Of a DNA stretch of 64,000 nucleotides, positions 47,432 through 60,059 are shown piece by piece. A model generated the notes under the pieces. That model did not search any database, was not told where the DNA came from, and was given only the letters and a program-made list of their open reading frames with translations. The translations under genes were made by a program, and so were the position numbers. How positions within the stretch are numbered: the first letter of the stretch is position 1; each line of letters starts with the position of its first letter. This DNA is from Cryptomeria japonica (taxonomy: Eukaryota; Streptophyta; Pinopsida; Cupressales; Cupressaceae). The stretch covers positions 421,312,257 through 421,376,256 of the forward strand of contig NC_081415.1 in the NCBI RefSeq assembly GCF_030272615.1, in the 5' to 3' direction.

Positions 47432-48484
47432 AAGATGCCATTTGGTTTATCTAATGTCAAAGCTACCTATCAACATTCTATGGACATGGCATTTCAAGGT
47501 TTGATGTATAAAGTTGTGCTTGTTTATTTGGATGACATAATTGTTTATTCAAAGAATACAAATGAACACTTATCTCACCTGAAGAAGATCTTTGAAAGGT
47601 GTAGGGAGTTTGGTATATCCCTCAACCCAAAGAAATGTGTATTTGTTGTCCATGAAGGTAATTTGTTGGGATATGTGGTTTCACAAGAGGGTATTACAAT
47701 TGATCCGAAAAGAGTAAGTGTCATTCTTTCCCTTCCTTTACCAGCACACAAGAAAGGCTTGCAGAGCTTCTTGGGTAGGATTAATTTCATTAGAAGGTTT
47801 ATTCCAAATGTAGCTAAGTTTTTGAAGCTTCTAACCTCTATGTTGAAAAAGAATGTTCCTTTCAGTTGGTCCAAGGAGGGAAAAGGGATTTTTGAACTCA
47901 TAAAGGAGGCACTTGTAGCTGCTCCTACTTTGCTAAACCCAAATTTTTCAAAAGACTTCATTTTGTATGTATATGGCAGTATTGACAATGTTTCACCAAT
48001 GGTCCAAAAAAATGAGCATGGTTTGGAGCAACCTTTGGCTTTCTTTAGTCAAGGTCTTAAAGATTATGAACTTAATTATTCTTTTGTTGAAAAGCATCTA
48101 CTGGCTATTATTAGAAGTTTGAAAAAATTTAGATATATGCTTTCTAACAATAGAATCAGGTTGTTAGTTGCTCACCCTTCAGTCAAAGAATTTTTGTTGA
48201 GTAAGGACTTGAATGGCAAAAGGGTTGGTTGGGTGACTAAGGTGATGGAATATGATGTTGATATTAAAGTCACCAAGTTGGTGAGAGGCAAGGAATTGTG
48301 TGAGCAGCTTTCCAGTAACACAAACAATAGTGAGGACAATGAAGAAAAGACAGTCCTAGCTCTTCAAGACCAAGACCAAGCAGATGAATCTACTCCCTCT
48401 ACTAGCTGGGTACAAGAAATGACTCATTTCCTATTGATTGGTGAGTGTCCTCATAGTTTGAATAAAGCAAAAATAATGTATTAG
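47432..48484 (+). pseudogene. Element G reverse transcriptase C-terminal half and RNase H
   Basis: A 349-residue open frame from MPFGLSNVKATYQ, with VLVYLDDIIVYSK holding the catalytic YLDD. The thumb follows: HLSHLKKIFERC, GNLLGYVVSQEGI, LQSFLGRINFIRRFIPN. The RNase H part (LYVYGSIDN, LAFFSQGLKDYELNYSFVEKHLLAI, KKFRYMLSNNRIRLLV) has lost the usual first Asp of the DAS motif, which reads YGS here. The frame ends in the linker before integrase. Confidence 0.88.
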
Positions 48485-49656
48485 AGACTTCAATTAATTC
48501 CCTATGTACTCTTAAATGGTATTCTATTTAGAAAAGACTTTCATGGTGTTTTACTAAGGTACATAGAGGTTGATCAAGTTGATAGAGTCTTGCATGAGTT
48601 TTATAAAGGATCAGCATAGGGACATTTCTCATTAAGAGCTACAGCGTTAAAGATAATGAAAGGAGGCTAATATTGGCCTAGTTTATTTAGAGATGCACAT
48701 TCATGGGTGAGGAAATGTAAGGAATGTATCATTTTTGCAAAAAAGGAGAAGTTAGCAGCCCTCCCATTGCAGCCCATTCAAGTAGAACAACCCTTCATGA
48801 AGTGGGGTTTAGACTTCATTGGAGTCATAAATTCACCTTCAATACTTGGCCACAAGTTGGTTCTCAACCACTAATTACTTCACAAAATGGACTGAGGTTG
48901 TGGCACTCAAAGAGGAAAATGAGACAACTATTCTAAACTTCTATGAAGAGATGATAACAAGGTTTGGAGTTCCTGAATCAATAGTTCAGATGATGCACTC
49001 GCTTTCATAGGAACTAAAAAATATGATTGGGAAGTTAGTTAGGAATGGTGTTTATCTCAATACTTCATCCAACTAATATCCTCAAGGCAATGGACAGGTA
49101 GAGTCCACAAATAAGAATCTTCTAAGGATCATTAAAAGAACAATGAAAGGAAATCAGAGAGCTTGGCATACCAAGTTGAAATCAGCCTTATGGGTTGATA
49201 GAATTTCACCAAAAAGATCCACTAAAGTATCAACATACATGCTTGTGTATGGGAAGAAGGCAAGGCTACCTATTTCTCTTGAGATTTCAGCCCTTGATCT
49301 AGTCAATCAACTTGATATGATTGAAGAAGAACCAATGACAACAAAATTAGCTCAATTGATTGAGCTAGAAGAGGTGAGAGATGATGCAATGAGGAAGATT
49401 GAAACTCACCAAGCTCAAATGAAGAGTTCATTTGACAAGAGAGAAGCCCCTAGAGTCTTTAAGTAAGGAGGCATTGTTCTAAAATGGGATGAGTTCAAGA
49501 GCAAGTCAGGTAAGCATACAAAGTTTGAAGCTTTTTGAAGTGGGCCTTACATCATTTCTGAGTGCAAACAGCATAATTCTTTTCAGCTATCAAGATTGGA
49601 TGGTGAAGGAGAACCAATCCCAGTTAATGGGATTCACCTCAAGCATTTCTTCTAAG
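48485..49656 (+). pseudogene. Element G integrase
   Basis: H2C2 zinc finger: VDRVLHEFYKGSA, GHFSLRAT, IMKGGxYWPSLF, CKECIIF, with Tyr for the first His. Core: MKWGLDFIGVINS with the first Asp, then TNYFTKWTEVVALKEEN after a frameshift near 48855, TRFGVPESIV, and PQGNGQVESTNKNLL with the Glu. The C-terminal region runs MLVYGKKARLPISLE to FQLSRLDGEGEP and stops at about 49656. The middle part with the second Asp is decayed near 48990. There are several stops and two or more frameshifts. Confidence 0.82.
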
Positions 49657-50182
49657 GTATGATCTAAATATGTACATATTTTAGTAGGTTGTAGGTGTTA
49701 AATAAGTGTTGCTGCACAGTAGACTAGTTGCAGTTTTCATTTCCCTAAGTGCCTTGCACATAGTTTTGAAGGAGTAATAAGGATCATACTATTGTAATGT
49801 ATTGTAGTTATAGAAGGAAGGTATCCATTATATGAAACAAATAATTTAGGTATTCTCTATCACACACAATAAATATCTCTTCCTTGTGGTTATATTAAAT
49901 TATAGAAGTATGTTGTGAATAGAGGATGTTTTTGTTGTTACCCTCTCCAAATCCATCAATTACACATATATGATTCATGGTAGTGAGGTGTTGAGTTCAT
50001 TGTCATAAACCACACACCTATACTCAATGGATTAGGAGAGTTTAGTAGAAAAAGGTGAGTTTCAGCTATGTAATGTGTTTTTCAGATTTTAACAAGCTAG
50101 AGTGACTTTGTACCCAATGGATAGGCTTAGGCAATTAGTCAAGGTGTTTAGCAAGGAAAAATTTAGTAGATGTCGCCAAAAA
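49657..50182 (+). other. Spacer between element G integrase and repeat R2
   Basis: AT-rich, stop-rich, no match seen to the G 5' LTR. No clear polypurine tract is found. Confidence 0.4.
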
Positions 50183-53100
50183 TGTTACCTATTTTCGCTA
50201 ATAGGCTCAATCAAGTAGAGCTTTTATGATTTTATGAATAGAAAGGTACATTATATTTCCACTATATCACATTCATGTGCAAAAAGAAAAAAGAAAAGAT
50301 TATATTATCACATTTCATTATGCAGATGTAGATGTATAGGAGAGAGTGCACAATTTTTAAGAAAAGTAAACTTTATTGATAATGTAAATGGATAATGTCT
50401 CACACAAAACCTGAGACTAACTGTTATAGTGTAGATAAAAGAAAACATTATATATTTGTAGATGTAAAGAAAAATAAATGCGTGTAAGGAAGGGTGACTC
50501 TTCATTGCCTAAATGACGAGCCCTAGTTGAGTTGCCTTTTATCATCTTCCATCCATCTTGCATTTAGATATCGCTTCCTTGTTTATCCTTGCCAGTATCT
50601 AAGAAAAATAATATTGTTAGAGCTATGAGGTTGATCATTCATTATATGCACATGCATCTATAAACACACAATCATATCCTCATATGCATTATAACATCTA
50701 GCATGTCAAAGTTGTCTAAGAAAACAAGTGCTACCAAACACACTTATCATATGCTCATTTTTTATCTAACTTGTTTGTTTCTTGTGTAGATATAGGAAAA
50801 GTCATGTTACTATTTTGATTCATCAAATTACAGTATGTGGAGTAAAATGTGGCTCCCACAAGGGTTGAGCCCAACATGCTACTAGAAATAAGTGCATGTT
50901 TCTTGGAAGAGATGCAACAATCATTGTTGATCTTCCATGGTGATCACAATAAAGGAATACCTATCACTTATGGCAATAGGTTGATAGGAACATGTAGATC
51001 CTAGATGTCAATACCAACATACTATCATAAGGGAGGGATACTCATTCACAAGGACCATCATACAAGTGAGGAGATGATTTGATGCATATATCAATATATA
51101 AGTCACAAAGACCTACCAAAGGCAATCATGGGCGCATAATATCATAACGCCAAGAAATAGTCAAATGAATATTAGGACAGTTAAGAAGAACACTCATAAC
51201 CATCACCTATGAAAAAATAACATAACATCTTAAAGGCATCAAGGACACAAGGAGATTCTATAAAAAATGATAGTGAATTATCAAAAAAGCTATGATATAT
51301 TACAGTCATCAAGAAGCATCTCAGAGTAGAGTGTTCCAAGAGAAAAAAGACAGTCATGACAGTGTATTAACAGAGTCGTAGTCCAATCTAGTGATGCGTA
51401 CAAAAGATCATTCTTAGGAAAGAAGTAAAAGTTTGGTGCTTCTAACACTTTGCAGTGATAAGAATGGGTTGATACAAACCCTATAGCAGCAAGAAGAATA
51501 AAAGGAATTGCAATGTGGTGAATGTGTGAATGAGAGATCAAGAGGAAAACTACCCTTTCCCTCCAAGGAGAGATGACAGTTTCACTACAAATTTCCCTTC
51601 AAACATTTTTCACCAAATTACATTGGAATAGGAGAGGAGAATTCACTAGACTCAACCTTCAAAGAAGAAGATAGAGTTATGAGTGAAATGGGAATGATAA
51701 GCTAATCCCCTCTTCCTATTTGAAATGGAAAGGAATTGATTGAATTGTGTAGTGCAAAAGTGACAAAGAACTGATTATAACTTGAGATCAGAGTATGGAA
51801 TGAAGTTGTGCACCTGTATTTGATAGTAATATGGAGAGACAAAGTCACCCTACGAATTTGAGGAAAAGTTGCCCAGACCGTGGCGGGAATGTACATAGTC
51901 CTCCGAAAAATCCGCAAAACGGAAAGGGTTTTTCCGCCTCTGCAAATGGAGCCCAAATCTGAAAGTACAGTTGTACACCTGCAACCTACACATAGAAAAG
52001 AGAGGAAAATGGGTTGGGATTGGGGGTTTGCCTTTAGTTCAACCCCCAGTTTTGGAATTAACCAAGTAATGAAAGAAAGTACTTGCAAGTAGCTATAAAT
52101 GAAAGACTGATTTGTAAATCACCTCAAGGGAGGTTGTGATAGAAATGTTGATAGAAATGCTTGTGTGGAATTGAATGTTGGAATCAATCTCCTCTTTAAT
52201 GGTTGAATCCTTGACTTGAATGCAACACCTAGCCTTGAAGGGAGACTTGATAATGCTCAATGCTGGAAAGGAATTCTTGAATGCTCTAATGTTCTTGAAC
52301 ACTTGATCACATGTAAACTTCCCACCCATCCAACTTATGCCAAATGAGAGGAAAAATGTAACTTAAATACATGTCAATTAGGGTTAATGAAACTGATTTT
52401 CATCACAGGCTGACATCGGGGAAGTTTCCCGCTCACTGCACAACCTACAATGCATGCTCTAGGAAAGGTTCTACCCCAAAATAGGGCAGGGACAGGGGCG
52501 CCACACCCCTATCTAGTGTAGGAGCACTTGAGAAATTTTGTTGTGTAGGTTCCAGGAGTTAGGAATCATGAGATTTTGGTTTGTTATAAGGTCAATAGGT
52601 TAGTGAACAAGTACTCAGATGTTTGTAAGGACCCTAGGAGTCACTGATTGGCTAATGTTGACCTATGGGCTCTTAAGGGTGCCAGGAAGAGTACTTGGTA
52701 GAATAAGTTGGTTTTATGTTAAAATAGGTCATTTGATGTTTTTTAATGGTTTTTAAGGTCATTTGGACCTTTAGAAGTGATCTAGGTTTGATTTGGGCCA
52801 AAGTTGCTCAATTAGGTAAAAGTTGTAAAAAGTTGCAAAAGTTGCTCATAGCAACTTTGCAACTTTTGCATTTTCCAAACACCAACGACTAGTTGGTTGT
52901 CTTTTTTAGTTAAAAGACACTTGTAACCAACCCAAGGCCGATATAAGGCTTGGGACAACCGATGAGAAGGTTGGTTGAAGAATTGGAATAAGGAGAGCAA
53001 GATTTAGCCTTCAATTTTTGTGTTTTCAGCGTTTGCATTGAGTTTCATTGGTATTGTACTGTCTGTATGGACTTCCAAGCCCAGACCAAGACATGAATTA

Positions 53101-55127
53101 TTAGAACAGTGACTTGTCTTCCATTTCATGGTGATTTGAGGTTTTGAAGTGTTAATGTTTGCAAGTTTTGGCATTTTTGTTGCAGGCGGGTCCTAAAGAC
53201 CTTGTAAAGTATGTGTGCATTTTGTTTTTAAGACAAGGGAGGCTATACATCAGATTTGCCACCATACCCTAGGCTTGGCATGTTGAGTTGGCAAGCAATG
53301 GGGAACATGGACAACTGGCCCTAAATGGGTAAATTTGAGGAATGGAATTGATGCTAGGTTGTATTGGACATCCTCATGGGTGTATAGACCTAAGACAATC
53401 ATTAAATTTATTGGTCATTCAGGTTGGTGAGGAAATTTGAGAAAAACTCTAGTTTGTAGGCTTAAAAGGTGGAAAGTAGGTCTAAAAAGGGTTAGGTGGG
53501 TTAGAGACCAAACCCAGAACCAATTCTGAGATATTGTATGAAGTTTCCAAAAGGGTATTTCTGAAAAGCTAAAGAGTTCATACCGGTGTGCAGGACTTTG
53601 GCAGATAAGTGCAAAATACCTCACCGATAGGGCTAATTCGACTAAGTCTCCTAGTAGGCCTAAAAGAGAAAATTTGGTCCTTAATCTTGAAACCGGTAAT
53701 CTTCATAGACCTAGTTAAAGGGATAGGGTTGGAAATCAATAGAAAATCAACCCTAGGTGAGTTGGGAATGAGCATATGAAAATCCTAAGGTAGAGGGGGT
53801 TGGCTCATGGGGAAGGTGTGAGAAGTTGTTGGGTTGGAAAGTATCAATTGAGGAGTGTTGGACACTTACAAGTATAGGGGTGATCACCTTAGTCATAGGA
53901 CCTTGGGAAGGTCAATAAAGGTGAGCCCTACAACCTTTGGAAGTTTGGATTAGTGGGAACCATTGGAAGGTTCTTGAGATAGCCTAGAGAGACAACAAGA
54001 ATAGGCAAACCCTGAAGGAGTGAGAAACCTCTCTACATCACTATCCTAGGGGGATAGTGGCACCATTCCCCTTTCCTACCCCTTTCTCTAGGGTAGAGTG
54101 CAGACAGGGTGGTGCAGAGGCCAATGAAGAAGCAGATTCTGAGGGTTGAGCAATCTCTGATCTCCGATCAGACTAGAGGATTTGATCTCATGTGCTTGAG
54201 GACCCTAATGCAGTCGAAAATTGCTAGGGCCACAATTTTATGACATTACAGGAATGAGTGATAAAGCCACATAAAGCACATCCTAGATTGGAATCATAGT
54301 GTAAAGAGTTTTGAGATCCTAATGACAGTATGACAAAGATCATTAATGAACTCAAGAAAAGAGAATAAAAGATGTAAAAAGTTTAAAGTGCAGTCAAGAG
54401 GTTCAAGTATTCACAGTCATGAAAGAGATAGTCAAATACAAACAAGCATGACAGTGATAGAAGGCCTTATAATAATGCTTTGATTGGGATTTTTAAAGAA
54501 GTAAAAGACATACATGAAGATAGTCCCTGTCAAAAAGGGCCAATGCACTCTCAACAAAGAAGGAAAATCATGAAAGTCTAAGACAAAAAGTGTGTGCCTT
54601 CCAAAGCCATACATAATAGAGACATCTTTATACATTGTCAAATAAATTAGTGATAGTAAACATCAAAGTTAACAGTGGTACCATGCGAACAAAAACTCAG
54701 AGCATCGGTTATAGCAGTAACAGTCATCAAAATGCAGATGACAGAAGTCAGACTTCATAGAAGTCCTTGGTCTAAACAAAGTAAGAAAACAAGTTAAATA
54801 TAAAAAATGGAGATTTTTGAAATCACAAAGATAATGAAGGTATTGGGCTAGATACAGTCACAATGGTTCATCAAAAGATCACAACAATCCTTCAAAGCCA
54901 CAGCTAAAATTTGACAGTAAAAGCACACTGCTAATAGAGTCCAACGACGAACAATAAAGACTCAAAATATTGGTGATCAAAGTGAATGAAGAAACAATGA
55001 GAGGTGTTTGTGACAATTATTCATTATTGAAGAGCAATAGTGTTTAAGTTAATAGCATATAATATAGTCAAAAGGGTACTATATGAATCAAAGATTGATA
55101 GAAGTCAGTGACCTTGGAACTCAAACA
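50183..55127 (+). repeat. Repeat R2, second copy of R1, split by a solo LTR
   Basis: It begins TGTTACCTATTTTCGC and follows R1 from 19055 in order. It is interrupted at 51509-54250 and ends at 55127, where R1 continues at about 21245. Neither copy keeps open frames of the other. Repeat length without the insert is about 2.2 kb. The word AGTCAT/CAGTCA recurs throughout. Confidence 0.75.
51509..54250 (-). repeat. 2742-bp solo LTR in repeat R2
   Basis: The ends are TGCAATGT and ACATTACA with a perfect 5-bp duplication GGAAT (51504-51508 and 54251-54255). On the minus strand it opens TGTAATGTCATAAAATTGTG, and the type of start seen in gymnosperm gypsy LTRs (general recollection) sets the orientation. 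No second copy of either end lies inside, no polymerase domain is seen, and R1 supplies the uninterrupted site at 20366-20370. It would arise by recombination between two LTRs of a full element. Confidence 0.78.
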
Positions 55128-55559
55128 TGTAACTGCATATTACCCACATTGCATTCATTTGGGAAGTGACTCATCTTAGTGGAACCCTCGTGCAACGTCA
55201 TCGATGAAGTTAGTTTATGCCTGCATCTTTATTTAATAGCGCAATTGCACATTCATCCTTTATCATTGATTTTGATCAAAACAATCACTAGTTATCTCCA
55301 TTTATGAGATGAGGTGTTGGGTGCGTGCCCTTTCTTTGTGGCCTATGATCCACGTGGCAACCGTTCATTAGTCCACTTAGGGCATGACTCACTCGGGTAA
55401 GGCCCTTCTTTCTTCATCAGTATTCAACCTTTTCGAACGGGGCCCATGTGACATGTGGATTCCAACACAAACCGTTCAGTGGCCTCCAGCTTTTCATGTC
55501 AGGGTCACATCATCCTTGACACGTCCACAATGACATTGTAGAATTATCTTTGTTGTGCA
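55128..55559. other. Unassigned stretch
   Basis: It starts TGTAACTGCATATTACCC right at the R2 breakpoint, so it may be the edge of another inserted element. No reading frame or second end is recognised. Confidence 0.3.
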
Positions 55560-56012
55560 TGTTGTGATATTTTGCCAAGATCAAGAGCTCAATGAAATGT
55601 ACAAAATAGAGACACAATATAGGACAAGAATAAACTGTATTCTCATCAATAGAAAATGATCAATAATATCAATTACATACAATTTAGATGAGCTTGCTTA
55701 TATAGGCAAGGCTAGGGATATGTGAGCACACAAACATGACATGTGGCTCAATAAGAAACAAGGGTAGGTAGGAAATAGGTGTGGGTAGGTAGGAGAAATA
55801 ATATAATAGTCCACATGAGGTGGATCACCCACTGAATGTGGAGTGTAACAACAAGATCAACACCATAAAAGGTGGAATTTCTCCTACACACACTATCCCA
55901 ATGTGGCACAAACACCCAAGTGTCTCATACCCAAACTACTATGAAATGCATTTCCTAAGTAAACTTAAGTAAGTTTAATAATATCCAAGATGAATAATTA
56001 TTTACACCAACA
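55560..56012 (-). repeat. LTR-like sequence, minus orientation
   Basis: It runs TGTTGTGATATTTT to TTACACCAACA, giving TG...CA ends. On the minus strand CCTATATAAGC near 55700 is a TATA box about 310 bases from the LTR start. The flanks GTGCA and CATGT do not match, and no polypurine tract adjoins it, so solo LTR versus element end is open. A 55-60 bp match to its right end occurs at 60831-60888. Confidence 0.5.
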
Positions 56013-56439
56013 CATGTTAAATCAATCGCGCGACTTTCATGATCATTGATCGAGGTAGAGGTGCACGGTGAATATGGAGCCCATGGTGAAAGATAAACCG
56101 GATGGCTAATGTTAAGGAGTTGGTAAAAGGCTTAAGAGACAACTTAAGTGACCAGAAATGGGTGATTGACAGTCACCATCAAAATAGAACAAAAGGAATG
56201 AAAAAGAAAAAAAGGACCCAGGGTTTAGGGTTTTAAACCTAAAAGCCTTTAAAATGTAGAAAATATACCCTAAACTAGTTAATGGGAAAAATAAAAAGGT
56301 ACTCCAACACAATTCATACTACACATTCACAATTGATTGTGAAGATAAATTAATACACCGTAGACACATTCATTCATATAAGTAAACACATAAAATAGGA
56401 GACAATCTGAATTTGCTTGTAGTCATTCATTTAACTCAA
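56013..56439. other. Spacer left of the family X pseudogene
   Basis: No feature recognised. It is probably 3' non-coding sequence of the gene read on the minus strand. Confidence 0.3.
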
Positions 56440-59400
56440 TTGTATATACAATTTCGTAAAGCAGTAAATAGTCTGCAACTATCTTCTATTATCAAAAATC
56501 TCAAACATAATACATTCTACCTGCCCAAGAGAATTTTCAGAACAACTTGCAGATGGCCTTGAATTCCTTTGTATAATAGCAAAGGAGCCAAACAAGCTTC
56601 AAGCCATCTGCACATGTTTCAAAATCTCATTAGCCTCAACCAAAATATGGTCTTCATGAGAAATCATTTCTCCTTTTGCAAGAATTCAATGTAGGTCTTT
56701 ATATGCTTTTCATAAGCTTCAGTAGCCACTGAAGCATTTTGTTTATTCAATAACCTCACACTGAACTCCATTTGTGACATTCCTTCTAGCTGCTTGTGAA
56801 GGTTTTCTTCTACTTTGTCAACATGATCAAACACTTAATTCATTGCGCCATGGAGAAATACTTTCCCAAGATCTTTCCACTCAGCTTCCTTTTTATCTTC
56901 TCCTGTGTCCTTGAAAAATGTTGGTGGTTGTGTTCCTTGCTGTTTATTGAAATTTTTCAAATCTTTCCCTAGCTTCCCATGATATTTTTTATGTTCATTC
57001 AACAATATATCGATATCTGACAATATAGCCTTTGTCTCATTCATTATAGTTACTAATTGCAATTGAACATCATTATCAAAATGACTTCCAGTTTACTCAA
57101 AAATTGGTAACAATTTTTGCTTTCTCTTTATGTACCTCTCAATCAATTTCAATCTGAAATCGACCTTCCTCTGTCTTTTGACAAGACCAACAATATCTTG
57201 GTACCTATTCCACATTCTTTGGAAATTAGGTAGCATCCGTGCAAATTTAGCTTTGATCAACTTCTAATCCATTTTGTACTTATAAATTCTGAGATCGTTA
57301 CTAAGCCTTTGAGTTTCCTCTTGAGCCTTGGCCAATCATCTTTCTGCTTCTATCCTATTTTCCTTTTCAATGGATAGGTCAATCTTCAATTGAGCAGAAT
57401 GATGTTTAGTAGATAATAGAAGACCTTATTGTGTAGAGGTGCTTAATCTCTCATTTAGCTCACGATTCTTCTAATCCAACTCCTCATTCTTAGTTGTGAG
57501 CTTCTCTACTACAACCCTGGTAAATAATGCAGTATTTACATTCAAATATGCAACTTCTTTTGTAGTGACATATTCCACCTTGTAAATCATAAATTGCTCC
57601 AAAATATGTTGTGGATCTACAATGGCGATCGGCCTCTTGTCAAGTGGATACAAACACCATATAGCCAATACTTTGTCACTAGGCCTCAAATGTGAACCAT
57701 AGCACAACTTATCTATCCTCTCACCACTTAACTTCATATCCAAACCTTGACATCTCCTGAGATTGTCAAAGGAAATGGAAGATGACATGTCTATCCCTAG
57801 AAGGAGCATACATCCCGCTTCTTTTAGCAATTGTCTTCCCTTCTCTGGGGTCATGTCCTTCGTTTCTTCACGGACCTCTTCCCAAAATTGTTTGATAACC
57901 TCATCTATTTTATTTGAGGGTGTATCATGAGTTATTTCATTCAATTTCCTTCTCATGAATTTATTAATAAACACTTTGAACTCACTTGTATTGATGAAAT
58001 CATCATCAGATAAAAACTTCTTGGAAGCCAGATCTCTGACTTCATCTGTTAAGAAATCAGCAATTTCAGCAATGTCGTCATCTTGATCATTTGGGGGCTA
58101 GTAAGCTAGCACATGCACTTGCATCTGTTGCATAACCTCTTCCTCTTCCTCATGGGGTGTTGCACTTTCTCCCACATCTTTTGATATTTCCAATCCTACT
58201 GATGGAGCGGGAGACATTTGAGCTCGAGGAGAAACATCCCTATGTCCTTGCACCATGATGGATGAGATAGTGGATGAAGATGGGGAAATTATTGCCACAT
58301 TTGATGTCAACCTAGATTCATGTTGGAGTAACAAATTCATTCTTTTGACTTTATCATCGATGTCTGCAAATGTACCCTTGTATGTATGGTCGACCAACTT
58401 TCTTGCTTTCTCAAATTGTCAAATTCTTATCCATGATTTAACCCTTTCCATAGTGCCTTCATAAGTGGGGCAAATCCTTGTTAATTCCTCTTTGAGCACA
58501 AATGTGTGACCGTATGCACCCAAATTTACACAACTTCTTGCAAATGTGATTTATCCTTCTAGATCAAATTTCTAACCCTCTGAATATAGGGGTAACTTAT
58601 AGCTATCCAAGAGATTGATGGCTTTTGCAAAGCCAATTGATGAAGAAACCTAAAAAATCTCCTATATGAAGATAAGAAAGGAGAAAAGAGGTCTTATGTG
58701 ACTTATCAAAAGGATCATCTTCCCCACATGTTTTTCTAATTATTTCTAGTTATGCCAATCTATTGGGAACTATCAAAGGCAGAAAATGTGCTTGTCCCTC
58801 AAATAGATAGATTCTTATGTAAGTATGCTTCTCTACGATGTACCAATAACCCCAATTATAGTTTATTTTAACCTTTATCTCATGTTCCCTTTCTTTAGGC
58901 CTCAACAACTTCATGATCTTATCTAACAACCTTGGATGGCTATGACCAGATAAGACATACAGTTTTTGAACAAAATGCTCCTCAAAACATAATTATTGGG
59001 CAAGCATAAAACCACAGTCCCAAATAGATGTCCATGACTGCACGGGACACCTTTTTCCATCATCATCAAATTCCTTAATGCACAAATCATTACTCCAAAA
59101 TCTATTTCTCTATCCAAAAAATAGTAGCATATGCATCAATAAGGAATACCACTTGAATGTGATAGTTGAACTATCTCTTTGGATACAGATTAGGGCATTG
59201 TGAATCCCTTCTGCTACAAAGTGAGGATAGTCAAAAAGTTTATTTTCAACATTGCTTTGGACATCACAAATCAACATTGTAAGTACCCCAGGCATGTGTA
59301 ACTATCCCTCAAAACCAAGCGCTTGACACACAACATAATAAGTCATCTAAAAATACTTGTGAAACAACTCAACACTATAAGACGGTAGGTCTATTTTGTC

Positions 59401-59949
59401 AAAATTTTGAAACATTTTACCCAACTTGGGCCTGTGAAGTGGTAGCCACTTTCTCCTATAAATCCCCTTGACACTTAAGTATTCTACTTTCAAGCTACCC
59501 AGGTCGATAACCATGTCATTACCTACTACATCCTCCATGTCAAACACTTGACAAATAGTGGCTTTACTAATTTCAATCAGGTTCCTGTAAATTGATTGAG
59601 TGCACCTTGTATTGGGATTGTATTGCTTTGAAATTACTCTAATCAAGTCCACATTTACAAAGACATTTGGGACTACCAATCAAGCCAACCCTAGCCTTCA
59701 GGGATTTCACTCAAGCACTTCTCTATTTGATTTCATGTAAGAATATTTGAAAATGTTATGGCCTCTAAATGACATATAAGCTTCTTTACAATTCCTCTAT
59801 GAGTCATGAAATCTATTTGCATGCCTTGTAGTTCTTGGTCTTTGATAAGACCCTGACAATTGAGCAATTAGGTCATCGCAGAGGTTCGTCTCCTTTTATC
59901 TTTTGGGTTTAGGGCCCTTTACTCTAGAGGCTTTGGATGACGTTGACAT
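56440..59949 (-). pseudogene. Family X protein, longer copy
   Basis: The start is the ATG at 59949 (MSTSSKASRVKGPKPK). Blocks in order: IKDQELQGMQIDFMTHRG; a helical domain at 59679-59110 (SIYRNLIEISKATICQVFDM, LKVEYLSVKGIYRRKWLP, DYPHFVAEGIHNALICI); a block near 58940 (WGYWYIVEKHTY); 58560-58098 with YEGTMERVKSWI, KGTFADIDDKVKRMN and an acidic EEEEE run; a 167-residue open block (57974-57471) with LLGIDMSSSISFDNLRR and AIWCLYPLDKRPIAIVDP; then coiled coil to about 56700 ending LEGMSQMEF. About ten stops or shifts. It is homologous to 18044-19054 plus 4728-4851. No known enzyme motif is visible. Confidence 0.6.
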
Positions 59950-60059
59950 GCTTTCTAGTTTCTTAATTTTATGGAGGAACCCTAAAGCTTTTTATCTAGT
60001 TTTCTGCTTGCTATGGCTATGGTTTCTAATTTTTTTAGCCTCTAAACTTTCACAAATTA

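Larger units (their letters stand above)
23972..50182 (+). mobile_element. Element G: Ty3/gypsy retrotransposon with early RNase H, heavily interrupted
   Basis: The 5' LTR starts TGTAGACACC (23972), is split by the LINE, and ends CTCCA at 40925. TTTTGGCACGCCCAGTGGAACC, a common form of plant gypsy primer region, follows at once. The interior holds a long leader, a Pro/Ser/His-rich Gag-like region, a G-patch-like motif, RNase H, reverse transcriptase, a second RNase H, and integrase ending at about 49656. No 3' LTR copy is visible; the right limit given is only the start of repeat R2. With the LINE, element C and the miniature transposon removed, it is about 10 kb. The domain order and sequence suggest a Tat-like lineage, by general knowledge. 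Confidence 0.7.

Noticed and set aside
23967-50182. AAAAT at 23967-23971 and 50178-50182 as target copies of element G
   Set aside because: The sequence before 50178 does not resemble the end of the G 5' LTR, and AAAAT is common in AT-rich DNA.
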